A program made the position numbers and the translations under genes. The notes below the pieces were generated by a model. It saw only the letters and a program-made list of their open reading frames with translations, was not told the origin of the DNA and ran no database searches. DNA of 64,000 nucleotides. Source: JAAEKA01 sp049299095 (GTDB lineage: Bacteria > Chloroflexota > Anaerolineae > JAAEKA01). The DNA is taken from positions 1 through 64,000 of the forward strand of contig JBAQWV010000066.1 of assembly GCA_049299095.1 (NCBI GenBank). The letters run 5' to 3'. Below are positions 32,001 through 40,013 of this stretch, one piece after another (the stretch's first letter is position 1; the number at the start of each line of letters is the position of its first letter).

Positions 32001-34743
32001 TAACAGCAAGGACGCGTTGATCGTAATGCGCCTCTCGGATGAGGTTGCGCCGGATTTGGACGCGGCCTACGAAAATATCCTGGTCTTCTTCAACGCCAAC
32101 AAAATCCAGCAGACCTACACCATCGCGGGTGCGAACGGGTTCATCCTTCACCCGTTGCACACCAATGGCGTGGACGATGACCCGGTGATCGCCACTGCCT
32201 CTTTCAACGACGCCACGGACACCTTCACAATTCCAGCTCGTACCACGGCCGTGTTTGTCTCCACCCAGACTCTCACGCCCCCCTTACCCACTAGCACCCT
32301 TGATTGGGTGGGTAAGCTCTGGCCGCGCGGTGCCACGGCCAACGCCGTGAACCAGGGCGCGTTTGTTCCCAGCGGCTTCGATATCTTCGTGCGTGTCTAT
32401 GAATCAGGCGTCACAGAGCCAGCAGGCGCGCCGACCGGCATCACCTGCACCTTGCATTGGGGCAAATACGGCGAGACCTGGAACGACGTGCCCATGACGT
32501 GGAACGCGCAGCAGGGCAACGACGACGAATTCAAGGCTACGCTGTCGCAAGCTACCCTCAACGCGCTGACGCCAGGCACCTATGGTTTCAATGCCTACTG
32601 CCAAAAGGCGGGCGAAGACAAGAAGTGGAAGATAGACCAGTACGATATTAACGGCAACACCGCGGACGATGATCAGGGCGATGGTCTGATCACGGTCATC
32701 CCCTCCGGCGATTCCTCCATCCAATCTAACGGCGCGGTCTTCGTCCATCTGTTTGAATGGCGCTGGGTGGACATCGAAAAGGAATGTACCTATCTGGCGA
32801 GCAAAGGCTTCACCGCGGTGCAGGTTTCCCCTCCAAATGAACATCTGGTGCCCACCGTGGATCAAGGCGGCCAGCCTGCCAGCGATTATCCCTGGTGGGC
32901 GCGCTACCAGCCCGTAACGCATCTGATCGGCCCCAGCACCTTCACCAGCCGCAGCGGCACCTGGGCCGAGTTCCAGAGCATGGTCAACACCTGCAACAAT
33001 CTCGGCGTGGGCATCTATGTAGACGCAGTCATCAATCATATGGCTGACATCGAGGTGGGAACACCGCCCACTGGAACCGGCACGTCAGGTACACAATACG
33101 ACGCAACGGCTGCCACGCGCTACTATGGCACGCAATACCAGACCGATGACTTCCACACCGACTGCAATATCAGCAGCTACTCAGATCGTTATCAGGTGCA
33201 GCAATGCAAGTTGAGCGGCCTACCCGATCTGAACACCGGTAAAGCGGACGTACAGACCGAGATTCGCAACTACCTGCAAGCACTGATCAACGCAGGCGTC
33301 AAGGGATTCCGCATTGACGGTGCCAAACATATGGCCGCGCAGGACATCGCTGCGATTCTGAATGGTCTGACCGGCAACTTCTATGTCTTCCAGGAAGCGA
33401 TTGACCAGGCAGCGAACGAACCGGTGCGCGACTGGGAATACACCCCCAACGGCGACGTCACCGAGTTCGCCTATGCCTTTGCGCTGGGATCAGCGTTCGA
33501 TGATGCCTGCAGCGGCTCGTTGAGCGACCTGCAAAATCGCTTCACGCAGCCGGACATGCTGCCTTCACGCTTTGCGCAAGTCTTCAGCGACAACCACGAT
33601 AACCAGCGCGGCCACGGCGTCGGCGCGGGCTGTGTCGTGGATCACCGCGACGGCCAGGAACACCGGCTGGCGAATATCTTCGCCCTGGCCTATCCCTACG
33701 GCAACCCGTCGGTGATCTCCAGCTACTACTGGCAGACCAGCTCCACCGATAACACCTATGACAGCTATGGCCCACCCACAACAAGCGGCGGGCCTGGCAA
33801 CAGTGGCACAACGCTGTCCCCCTTCGCCAGCGGTCAGAGCGTCAACGAATACCCGGCCAACTGCGGCACATACCCGGCAGCTCCCGGTAGCGGCGACCTC
33901 GGCAAGTGGGTCTGTGAGCATCGCAACACCGCGATTGCCAACATGGTACAGTTCCGCAAGGCCACAGCCGGGGAAGCTGTCACCAACTGGCAAAACATCG
34001 GCGGCACACCGTCCGATCACATCGCGTTCGGCTTTGGCAGCAAGGGCTTTGTGGCGATCAACCGCACAGCCTCCAGTGCTACCACCACCTATCAGACCGG
34101 CTTGCCGGCTGGCTCCTACTGCGACATCACGCGCTATGACTACAACCCGACCACCGGCAGTTGCACCGATCCCGTAACCACGCATCGCGCCCCCACCGTG
34201 GACTACATCGTGGTTGATAGCAGCGGCCAGATCGTCAACAAGACGCTGAACGCAATGGACGCTTTTGCAATCTACGCAGGCACGCAACCGCTCGCTGCCA
34301 CCCTCGCCAGCTTCGAGGCGCAAGCCCAGCCCAATCACATCCTGTTGACCTGGGAAACGATCAGCGAACTCAACAACCGCGGCTTCAACCTGTACCGCGG
34401 CATCACATCAACCGGCTGGGATCGTCAGATCAATCCCGTGCTGATCCCGTCGCAGGGACAGGGCAGCAGCAGCGGCTTCATCTACACCTGGGAAGACACC
34501 GCAGACCTGGCTCCCGGGCAACAGTATTTCTACTGGGTGCAAGCCATAGATACCGCGGGCGACGTTACCCAATATGGGCCGGTTAGTGTGTTGTTCAATG
34601 CACCAACCGCGGTCACGCTCGCTCAGGTGGATGCCGGTGGTTCCGGCATCAGTCTCTGGCCCGTGGCGTTGATCGCTCTGGGCTTGATCGTTTTGGCTAT
34701 CGTCGCGGGGTTGGCGTTGTCACGCCGCTCGCCCGCCAACTAA
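29068..34743 (+). CDS. membrane-anchored bifunctional pullulanase/alpha-amylase (two GH13 domains)
   Basis: 1891-residue exported enzyme. An N-terminal hydrophobic signal segment (about 12-32) is followed by a beta-rich starch-binding-like region and pullulanase N-terminal/CBM48 domains (about 200-470). First GH13 domain: YEVHVRDFS, VVMDVVYNHT, nucleophile Asp684 (FRFDLMNFH), acid Glu713 (YGEGW), Asp831 (EKHDNETL). A second beta domain (about 1070-1215) links to an amylase GH13 domain: nucleophile Asp1417 (FRIDGAKHM), Glu1443 (FQEAID), Asp1511 (DNHDNQRG). The end repeats the ELNNRGFN/LIPSQ/YGPVS module seen in the CSLREA protein, then a transmembrane helix and an RR tail. It should cleave alpha-1,6 and alpha-1,4 glucan links outside the cell. 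AAGGAG supports ATG 29068. A terminator follows at 34767. Confidence 0.93.
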   Translation: MRHTSYSGRRYLVGFIVILVLLGVVMNWLPQSASFASPNWSGVGHFVTETIGYTPSPYTVQPSFRQASTSTAVASSTITSADSADLFVNFDFDTTGKTIYLVYTTNGSSPTKTNGTSLTASFSNFNAPNRTWRVSIPAQASSTVVNYVFYASNDSLANSWGRISGTTANRATSQYQNSWSETDNAYFTYTVTSGIPTPTATPLTPSAITVTTARALWLDTDTIAWNGTAGSSYKLLYDADGGVTTAAESTACTFPNPAGPCYVSLTASSTVSGYVKNPNATGKIRLLTGLSADDAKYLLRGQVVVASYNGGGSRLDATRAQIQSVLDALYAANAKTQTLGVAYSAGAPALKVWAPTAKTVTVKRYATSAGAEVGSHPLTRDAASGVWSVTGDSSWNRQFYLLDVEVYVPSLDAVVHNLVSDPYSVSLSQDGVATNDVRSQFVNLADADLKPSGWDSLAKPALVNFEDSVIYEVHVRDFSINDSTVASADRGTYKAFTYPSSDGMTHLKQLQQAGLTHIHLLPSFDIASVNEDTTPRTVSPAPTGFARDASDQQSAVGATRASDGFNWGYDPFHYGVPEGSYSTDPNGVQRILEFRQMVAALNQNGLRVVMDVVYNHTAASGQGDKSVLDKVVPGYYYRYDASGALYTTSCCDDTASEYEMMEKLMTDTLTRFATDYKVDGFRFDLMNFHTRQNMLNIKTALNTVSDKIYLYGEGWTFGSAQDKGLTTCPNCFADKYNMTGAGIGLFNDIIRDAAHGGYSTDSTGIRQQGFINGLSYDWNGYTYNNRFQSDLWAATDKLRSALRGSGSDWNGQGSPFTDDPQEAINYVEKHDNETLFDQNVFKLPSSVTMAERVRSQNMGVSIIGLAQGVPFFQMGQDILRSKSLDRNSYDSGDWFNRVYWDKSSNNFGVGLPPSWDNSSRWPIMSPLLANTALDPTTADMNAAAAHLRETLRLRKSSALFRLTTEADINARISHYNTDNSKDALIVMRLSDEVAPDLDAAYENILVFFNANKIQQTYTIAGANGFILHPLHTNGVDDDPVIATASFNDATDTFTIPARTTAVFVSTQTLTPPLPTSTLDWVGKLWPRGATANAVNQGAFVPSGFDIFVRVYESGVTEPAGAPTGITCTLHWGKYGETWNDVPMTWNAQQGNDDEFKATLSQATLNALTPGTYGFNAYCQKAGEDKKWKIDQYDINGNTADDDQGDGLITVIPSGDSSIQSNGAVFVHLFEWRWVDIEKECTYLASKGFTAVQVSPPNEHLVPTVDQGGQPASDYPWWARYQPVTHLIGPSTFTSRSGTWAEFQSMVNTCNNLGVGIYVDAVINHMADIEVGTPPTGTGTSGTQYDATAATRYYGTQYQTDDFHTDCNISSYSDRYQVQQCKLSGLPDLNTGKADVQTEIRNYLQALINAGVKGFRIDGAKHMAAQDIAAILNGLTGNFYVFQEAIDQAANEPVRDWEYTPNGDVTEFAYAFALGSAFDDACSGSLSDLQNRFTQPDMLPSRFAQVFSDNHDNQRGHGVGAGCVVDHRDGQEHRLANIFALAYPYGNPSVISSYYWQTSSTDNTYDSYGPPTTSGGPGNSGTTLSPFASGQSVNEYPANCGTYPAAPGSGDLGKWVCEHRNTAIANMVQFRKATAGEAVTNWQNIGGTPSDHIAFGFGSKGFVAINRTASSATTTYQTGLPAGSYCDITRYDYNPTTGSCTDPVTTHRAPTVDYIVVDSSGQIVNKTLNAMDAFAIYAGTQPLAATLASFEAQAQPNHILLTWETISELNNRGFNLYRGITSTGWDRQINPVLIPSQGQGSSSGFIYTWEDTADLAPGQQYFYWVQAIDTAGDVTQYGPVSVLFNAPTAVTLAQVDAGGSGISLWPVALIALGLIVLAIVAGLALSRRSPAN

Positions 34744-34766
34744 TCCGCTGGGTCGGACTTACTGCG

Positions 34767-34806
34767 CTGCGCCGGATGGACTTCTTGCCATCCGGCGCAG
34801 TTTTTT
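34767..34806 (+). terminator. intrinsic terminator of the amylolytic gene
   Basis: Perfect 13-bp arms CTGCGCCGGATGG (34767-34779) and its complement (34788-34800) followed by T6. Confidence 0.92.
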
Positions 34807-34843
34807 CTACCGCGCGTTTTATCACCATTCTGCCACTTTACTC

Positions 34844-34849
34844 TATAAT
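34844..34849 (+). promoter_or_regulatory. -10 box before the S26-like/HprK-like pair
   Basis: Perfect TATAAT at 34844-34849 with no clear -35. It predicts a leader of about 42 nt before ATG 34898. Confidence 0.45.
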
Positions 34850-34859
34850 AGCAGTCAGG

Positions 34860-34879
34860 CTTGTCTTGAGCCTACCGAA
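34860..34879. repeat. degenerate copy of the TTCGxxAAGCTCAGG dispersed repeat
   Basis: CTTGTCTTGAGCCTACCGAA (reverse complement TTCGGTAGGCTCAAGACAAG) resembles the same family of dispersed words as the in-frame insertion in guaA at 37186-37240. It lies within the leader of the S26-like gene. Confidence 0.4.
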
Positions 34880-34897
34880 ATCTTGTCAGGAACCGTC

Positions 34898-35371
34898 ATG
34901 CAGAATTTCGCGCCCCCATCTCCCGCGCAACCCAACACCGACGATGCGCTGCCTAATCCCTATCAATGGCTGCCGCTCCTGCGCGAGAGCCTCGCGCGCG
35001 AGGGCCACTTCCGCTGGCCCTTGCACGGCTTAAGCATGACGCCCACCCTGCCGCCCGGCTGCACCATCGAAATTGTGCCGCCACCAGACCCGATCCCGCT
35101 GGGCGCGCTGATCGTCTTTGCCGACCATGCCGCGCTGGTGGTGCACCGGCTGGTCCACCGCCGCGACCTCTACCTCGTCACGCAGGGCGACAATCGTCGC
35201 GAGACAGACCGCCGCCTGCTGCCCGGCCAGGTACTGGGCGTGGTGGCCGCGGCCTATCACCGCGAGCGTCGCATCTGGCCCGGCCCGCTGGAGCCGTTGC
35301 GCCGCGCGTGGTGGATCAACCGGGCGCGTGGGCTGTGGCTGCTGCGCCGACTGGAAAAACGACTACGATGA
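34898..35371 (+). CDS. S24/S26 (signal peptidase-like) protein
   Basis: 157-residue protein with the S24/S26 serine-peptidase core. Nucleophile-type Ser46 is in PLHGLSMTPTLPPG, and a following strand LVVHRLVHRRDLYLV offers His in place of the usual Lys base, as in SipW/Sec11-type enzymes; QGDNRRETDR matches the family's next block. Classical signal peptidases have an N-terminal transmembrane helix; none is seen here. Only a basic amphipathic end (LWLLRRLEKRLR) could touch the membrane. The stop codon overlaps the start of an HprK-like kinase (ATGA at 35368-35371), implying a coupled function. Such pairs occur in RiPP/PqqD-linked clusters, but no precursor or PqqD gene is here. Confidence 0.72.
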   Translation: MQNFAPPSPAQPNTDDALPNPYQWLPLLRESLAREGHFRWPLHGLSMTPTLPPGCTIEIVPPPDPIPLGALIVFADHAALVVHRLVHRRDLYLVTQGDNRRETDRRLLPGQVLGVVAAAYHRERRIWPGPLEPLRRAWWINRARGLWLLRRLEKRLR

Positions 35372-36189
35372 CCCAAACGCTGATTTTTGCTGTGGCTGGC
35401 ATCCCTTTCGCCGTGACCGTAGCCCCGGAAATTCCCTTCGACGACCTGCATACACGCTACGCGGCGTTTTTTACCGACCTGCCCGCGCGCTGGCATCTCC
35501 ACCTGCGCCAGAGCGATACGCTGCCGGGGCCGGAGTACGACTACGTTGTCAACGAAGAATGGATCACCCGCTTCCGCGTGCAGCGCATCGCCGGAGTGAT
35601 TGATCTGGCCACGCGGCAGGTCGAGGTGCTGGTGCTGTCGCCGCGTGCGGCTGCGTCCGCCATAGACCGCACCGTGTCGTACATTTTGATGCAGATATTG
35701 CCGCGCGAACATGATGCGCTGATGCTGCACGGCGTTGCCATCGTGCGCAACGGCTGGGGACTGGCCCACAGTGGCCGTTCTGGCGTCGGCAAAACCACCA
35801 CCGCGCGGCTGGCCGCAGGTTATGCCGAGGTGCTGGTAGACGAAAACCTGGTAGTGAGCGCCGCCGGCCCGCAGCCCACCCTGTTCAGCACTCCCTTCTG
35901 GGGAGCCAGCACGCCGCTGGAGATGATTCATCGGGTGAATCGCCAAGCGCCGCTGCGCGCGCTGCTGCTGCCAGAGCATGGCCCCGACTTCGTGTTGGAG
36001 CCACTGAGCCTGCCCGACGCCATTCTGGGCCTGCTGACCACGGAAAAAGTCGCCACCGAGCGCGTTTCCAGCGCGTCCGCGTGGATGGACGCCGCCGAAA
36101 AGCTGGTGACGCGCGTCCCAACCTACCGGCTTTACTTCCGGCCCACCGTCGAACTGTGGCCTTTTCTGGATGACGCATTGGGCTTATAA
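35368..36189 (+). CDS. HPr kinase/phosphorylase-like (HprK-related) protein
   Basis: 273-residue P-loop protein. The nucleotide-binding loop is HSGRSGVGKTTTARL (about 134-148), followed by LVDENLVV, like the HprK acidic motif, and a C-terminal half with helices of the HprK type. The N-terminal 120 residues are not the HprK N-terminal domain. No HPr or PTS gene is nearby. HprK-related kinases of this kind accompany peptide-maturation and polysaccharide clusters and may phosphorylate a peptide, sugar or nucleotide (family inference). Translation is coupled to the S26-like gene by a 4-bp overlap. The start at 35368 is fixed by that overlap; upstream codons in this frame lie inside the S26-like gene. 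Confidence 0.78.
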   Translation: MTQTLIFAVAGIPFAVTVAPEIPFDDLHTRYAAFFTDLPARWHLHLRQSDTLPGPEYDYVVNEEWITRFRVQRIAGVIDLATRQVEVLVLSPRAAASAIDRTVSYILMQILPREHDALMLHGVAIVRNGWGLAHSGRSGVGKTTTARLAAGYAEVLVDENLVVSAAGPQPTLFSTPFWGASTPLEMIHRVNRQAPLRALLLPEHGPDFVLEPLSLPDAILGLLTTEKVATERVSSASAWMDAAEKLVTRVPTYRLYFRPTVELWPFLDDALGL

Positions 36190-36242
36190 TAGCCCTCATC
36201 AGCGCGGCTGCGGCTGCGCTCACCCTGCTGTGGAGGCAAGTT

Positions 36243-36815
36243 GTGGAGATTCTGAAAGAACGCATTCGTCGTGACGGCGTTAATCTGGGCAACGGTATCC
36301 TCAAGGTAGATGGTTTCATCAATCATCAGGTGGACCCAACCCTGATGCTGGCAGCGGGCGGTGCATTGGCCGCGCGTTTTGCTCATTTGCAGCCCAACAA
36401 AGTATTCACCGCGGAAATCAGTGGCATTGCACCCGCGTTTACCACCGCACTGGCCCTCGGCGTACCGGTGCTGTACGCGCGCAAACAAAAACCGATTACC
36501 ATGCACCCCAATGCTATCGTTGAAACCGCGCCCAGCCACACCAAAGGCAAGATTACCGAGATCATCGTTTCGCCCGAATTTCTCGGCCCGCGCGATCATG
36601 TACTGATCGTAGACGATTTCCTCGCCTCCGGTCAAACAATTGATGCGCTAGCGCGCTGTGTACTGAACGCGGGCGCGCGGCTGGTCGGCATCGGCGCGGT
36701 GGTGGAAAAGACCTTCGAGGGTGGTCGCACCACGCTGGCCCACTGGAATGTGCCGATTGAATCGCTGGCTGTCATCACCTCGATGGACAACGGCCAAATC
36801 ATCTTTCAAGCATGA
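36243..36815 (+). CDS. xpt: xanthine phosphoribosyltransferase
   Basis: 190-residue purine salvage enzyme converting xanthine and PRPP to XMP, the usual length for Xpt. The N-terminus MEILKERIRRDG and the PRPP loop VLIVDDFLASGQTI are diagnostic, with KQKPITMHPNAI in the middle. It starts with GTG at 36243, with TGGAGG 7-12 bp upstream. Its stop overlaps the guaA start (ATGATG at 36812), so XMP is made and then aminated to GMP by products of one transcript. The 53-bp gap upstream leaves no room for a purine riboswitch aptamer. Confidence 0.95.
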   Translation: MEILKERIRRDGVNLGNGILKVDGFINHQVDPTLMLAAGGALAARFAHLQPNKVFTAEISGIAPAFTTALALGVPVLYARKQKPITMHPNAIVETAPSHTKGKITEIIVSPEFLGPRDHVLIVDDFLASGQTIDALARCVLNAGARLVGIGAVVEKTFEGGRTTLAHWNVPIESLAVITSMDNGQIIFQA

Positions 36816-38464
36816 TGCACGATACGATTCTGGTTCTGGATTTTGGCTCGCAATATGCACAATTAATCGCACGGCGCGTACGCGAGCAACATGTCTACTC
36901 CGAGTTGGTGCATTGGGACGCGCCCGCCGAGCAAGTTCTGCGCGGCAAGCGCGTCAAAGGTTTCATCCTCAGCGGTGGGCCAGCCAGCGTCTACGAAGCC
37001 GACGCTCCCAGTCTGCCCACCTACGTACTGGAGTCGGGGCTGCCGGTGCTGGGCATTTGCTACGGAATGCAACTGCTGGCGTATAACCTCGGCGGGCAGG
37101 TCACCCCCTCGCAGGCGCGCGAATACGGCCAGGCCGAAATTGAAATACTGGCCACGACCAATCCCTTGTTCGCAGCCATGTCAGCGCCTTCCACTAGCTC
37201 GCCTTCGACTAGCTCGCCTTCGACTAGCTCAGGCGACGGAGCAGCCGCGGCCCGCGATACCATGTCCGTCTGGATGAGCCACGGCGACCGTATCGAGCGG
37301 CTGCCTGCGGGCTGGCAGGCATTGGCCCGCTCAATGAATTCACCCTACGCGGCGATGGGCGATCCTGGGCGCGGCTATTACGGCCTGCAATTTCACCCCG
37401 AAGTTACGCACACACCACAAGGCGCAGCCCTGCTGCGCGCCTTTACAGTGGATATTTGTGGCGCGACCGCAGACTGGACGCCCGCTAACTTCATTGCCGA
37501 AACGGTGGACGCGGTGCGCGCCCTCGTGGGCACGCAACAAGTGCTATGCGGGCTGTCGGGCGGCGTCGATTCATCGGTAGTAGCTGCTTTGCTGCACCGT
37601 GCCATCGGCGATCAGCTCACCTGTCTGTTTGTAGACCACGGCCTGCTGCGCCAGGGTGAGGCTGCGCAGGTCATTGACACCTTCCGCCAGCACATGCACA
37701 TGCGTCTGGAGGCAGTCAACGCCACCGAAGCCTTCCTGGCCGATCTGGTTGGGATCACCGACCCAGAAACCAAGCGCAAGCGCATCGGCAACCGCTTTAT
37801 CCGTGTGTTTGAGGATGAGGCCGCGCGCATTGCTTCCACTTGGGCAGTTGGCGACGTGGCGGCGTCCATCGGCTTTCTGGCGCAAGGCACGCTCTACCCG
37901 GATGTTATCGAAAGCGCCAGCAGCAGCCAGGAAAAGGCTGCGCGCACCATCAAGACGCACCATAACGTCGGCGGTTTGCCCGCGGACATGACCTTCCGCC
38001 TGATCGAGCCGCTGCGTACCTTGTTCAAGGACGAAGCGCGCGCTGTTGGTGCGGCGCTGGGCCTGCCCGATGAAATTGTCTGGCGCCATCCCTTCCCCGG
38101 GCCGGGGCTGGCGATCCGTGTGCTGGGCGAAGTGACCTGGGAGCGGCTGGAAACGCTGCGCCAGGCCGACGCTATCCTGTTGGCCGAGCTGCACGCGGCC
38201 GGACTGTACCGCGTGACCGCGCAGGTTTTCGCGGTCTTGTTGCCCGTGAAAAGCGTGGGCGTGATGGGCGACAACCGCACCTACGCCGATGTGGTTGCCT
38301 TGCGCGCGGTCACCACCGACGACTTTATGACCGCGGACTGGGCGCGACTGCCCTATGACCTGCTGGCGCGCATCAGCAATCGTATTGTGAACGAGGTAAA
38401 GGGCGTCAATCGGGTGGTGTACGACATCACCTCGAAGCCGCCTGGCACGATTGAATGGGAATGA
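36812..38464 (+). CDS. guaA: GMP synthase (glutamine-hydrolysing) with repeat-derived insertion
   Basis: 550 residues, longer than the usual 510-525. The amidotransferase domain has GICYGMQ (nucleophile Cys83) and FHPEVTH (His195, Glu197). The ATP-pyrophosphatase P-loop is GLSGGVDSSV (about 248-257), and the C-terminal dimerisation domain ends KPPGTIEWE. It converts XMP to GMP. An Ala/Pro/Ser/Thr stretch, residues about 125-144 (APSTSS then PSTSS twice, then GDGAA), is encoded by three 15-bp units and is absent from typical GuaA; it falls in a loop between the Cys and His of the triad. It overlaps xpt by 4 bp, and a serine-hydrolase gene follows 3 bp after the stop. Confidence 0.96.
   Translation: MMHDTILVLDFGSQYAQLIARRVREQHVYSELVHWDAPAEQVLRGKRVKGFILSGGPASVYEADAPSLPTYVLESGLPVLGICYGMQLLAYNLGGQVTPSQAREYGQAEIEILATTNPLFAAMSAPSTSSPSTSSPSTSSGDGAAAARDTMSVWMSHGDRIERLPAGWQALARSMNSPYAAMGDPGRGYYGLQFHPEVTHTPQGAALLRAFTVDICGATADWTPANFIAETVDAVRALVGTQQVLCGLSGGVDSSVVAALLHRAIGDQLTCLFVDHGLLRQGEAAQVIDTFRQHMHMRLEAVNATEAFLADLVGITDPETKRKRIGNRFIRVFEDEAARIASTWAVGDVAASIGFLAQGTLYPDVIESASSSQEKAARTIKTHHNVGGLPADMTFRLIEPLRTLFKDEARAVGAALGLPDEIVWRHPFPGPGLAIRVLGEVTWERLETLRQADAILLAELHAAGLYRVTAQVFAVLLPVKSVGVMGDNRTYADVVALRAVTTDDFMTADWARLPYDLLARISNRIVNEVKGVNRVVYDITSKPPGTIEWE
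37186..37240. repeat. three 15-bp tandem units inserted in frame in guaA
   Basis: Units GCCTTCCACTAGCTC (37186-37200), GCCTTCGACTAGCTC (37201-37215) and the same again (37216-37230), then AGGCGACGGA. The word CTTCGACTAGCTCAGGC belongs to a family of dispersed intergenic repeats (TTCGACAAGCTCAGG type) that I associate with several bacterial phyla. The unit length of 15 keeps the reading frame. Confidence 0.85.
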
Positions 38465-38467
38465 CCT

Positions 38468-40006
38468 ATGCGGACCTGGATTGTTTTATTGCTGATTGTT
38501 TTGATTGTAGTTGGTGTCCTGCTCGGCCCCAGCGCCTACGCGTTTTACCACAGCCAGGGGCCGCTGCCAGGCGGCGTCAGTCTGGGTGGGATGGCCCCTG
38601 AAGGAGCTACGCTGGAAGAGGTTGCCGAAAATCTGTACGATGCCTTTCAACAGCCGGTGGCACTCTATTACGATCAGGAGCGCATTATTCTGCGCCCGGC
38701 AGAGATAGATTATCAAGTAGATGTCAACGCGATGGTGGCCGAAGCCGTCCCCTATGGCGAGGGAATTGGTTTCTGGCGTCCCTTTCTCGGCCAGGTTTTC
38801 GACCGCCCCGCCAAGCCGGTTGATATTCCCCTGAAAGCCACCTTTGATGAGCAAAAGCTGGCCGCGTGGATGACAAAGGTCGCACAGGATTACGACACCA
38901 CTGCGCGTCCGGCCTATGGTGTCGCGCTCGCGCCTGGCACTCCCTTCACTTCCACCTTCATGTTTCAGGCAGGCCAGCCGGGCCTTGAGTTGGAGCTACA
39001 ACGCTCGGCGCGGCGTGTTGTGGACGCGCTTGCTTCACCCAGCAACCGGCAAGCCAACCTGGTGCTGGTGGAAGTGCCGCCCCCCCCGCCCACCATCAAA
39101 GAGCTGGAAAAGTTGCTGGTCACGCGCTCCAATCGTTTTCCCGGTATCGTTAGCCTCTTCGTGCGGCAGGTCGGCAGCGAAGAGGAAGCGGTGATTGATC
39201 CTAATATCGCGTTTGCGGGCATGAGTACCATGAAAATCCCGATCATGATGGAACTCTACCGTACTGTGATTGATGAACAACCCGACATCGAAACCACCAA
39301 ACTATTGACTGAAACCCTCGGTCTGAGCGGTAACTTCACGGCCAACCTGCTGCTGCGGCTGATCGGGGGTGGGCAGATCGGCGATGAATGGAAGGGCGCA
39401 GCGCAAGTGACCGCCACGCTGCAAGGGTTGGGGTTGCAAAACACCTTCATGGCAACGCCCTACGACACCGAAGCCCTGCCGCGCGCCTATACCACGCCCG
39501 CCAACAGCGACAAAACCTGGGACACGCAGCCCGACTTGCACATGCAAACCACAGCCAAAGACATCGGCCTGGTGCTGGAATGGATTGTCCAGTGCAGCGA
39601 AGGCCGCGGCACACTGCTGGCCGCCTTCCCAGATCAATTGACAGCCGACGAATGCAAGCAGATGATTGATTTCATCGCGCTGAACCGCAAACATATTCTG
39701 CTGGAAAACGGCGTGCCCAAAGACACCAAATACGTGCATAAACACGGCTTTGTGGACGATAGCCACGGCGATGTGGCCGCCTTCTGGAGCCCCTCCGGCG
39801 CTTATGTAGTCAGCTTGTACATCTACATGCCCGGCTGGATGGATTGGCACATCAGCAGCAGCATGATGGCCGATGTCAGCAAGGCGTCTTGGGACTACTT
39901 TACACTGGTTGCCAACGGTGGACAACCGCCGTTGGTAGATACACCACTTCCTGATCCCAACGCGCCCATAACAGCCACCGAACCGTTGACGGAAACCGCG
40001 CCCTGA
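38468..40006 (+). CDS. membrane-anchored serine hydrolase, class A beta-lactamase-like, with YoaR-type N-terminal domain
   Basis: 512-residue protein with an N-terminal transmembrane/signal anchor (residues 4-26), a domain like the putative peptidoglycan-binding region of VanW/YoaR proteins (about 30-200), and a class A beta-lactamase/transpeptidase fold. The three active-site boxes are seen as S253-T-M-K256, S287-G-N289 and K425-H-G427. KHG instead of KTG is tolerated in related enzymes. It acts outside the cytoplasmic membrane, likely on peptidoglycan or beta-lactams; penicillinase activity is not assured. The end is a Pro/Thr-rich tail. It starts 3 bp after guaA. Confidence 0.83.
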   Translation: MRTWIVLLLIVLIVVGVLLGPSAYAFYHSQGPLPGGVSLGGMAPEGATLEEVAENLYDAFQQPVALYYDQERIILRPAEIDYQVDVNAMVAEAVPYGEGIGFWRPFLGQVFDRPAKPVDIPLKATFDEQKLAAWMTKVAQDYDTTARPAYGVALAPGTPFTSTFMFQAGQPGLELELQRSARRVVDALASPSNRQANLVLVEVPPPPPTIKELEKLLVTRSNRFPGIVSLFVRQVGSEEEAVIDPNIAFAGMSTMKIPIMMELYRTVIDEQPDIETTKLLTETLGLSGNFTANLLLRLIGGGQIGDEWKGAAQVTATLQGLGLQNTFMATPYDTEALPRAYTTPANSDKTWDTQPDLHMQTTAKDIGLVLEWIVQCSEGRGTLLAAFPDQLTADECKQMIDFIALNRKHILLENGVPKDTKYVHKHGFVDDSHGDVAAFWSPSGAYVVSLYIYMPGWMDWHISSSMMADVSKASWDYFTLVANGGQPPLVDTPLPDPNAPITATEPLTETAP

Positions 40007-40013
40007 CCCGCCC

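Noticed and set aside
36190..36242. Possible purine riboswitch before xpt
   Set aside because: The gap is only 53 bp and has no aptamer-like three-way junction sequence.
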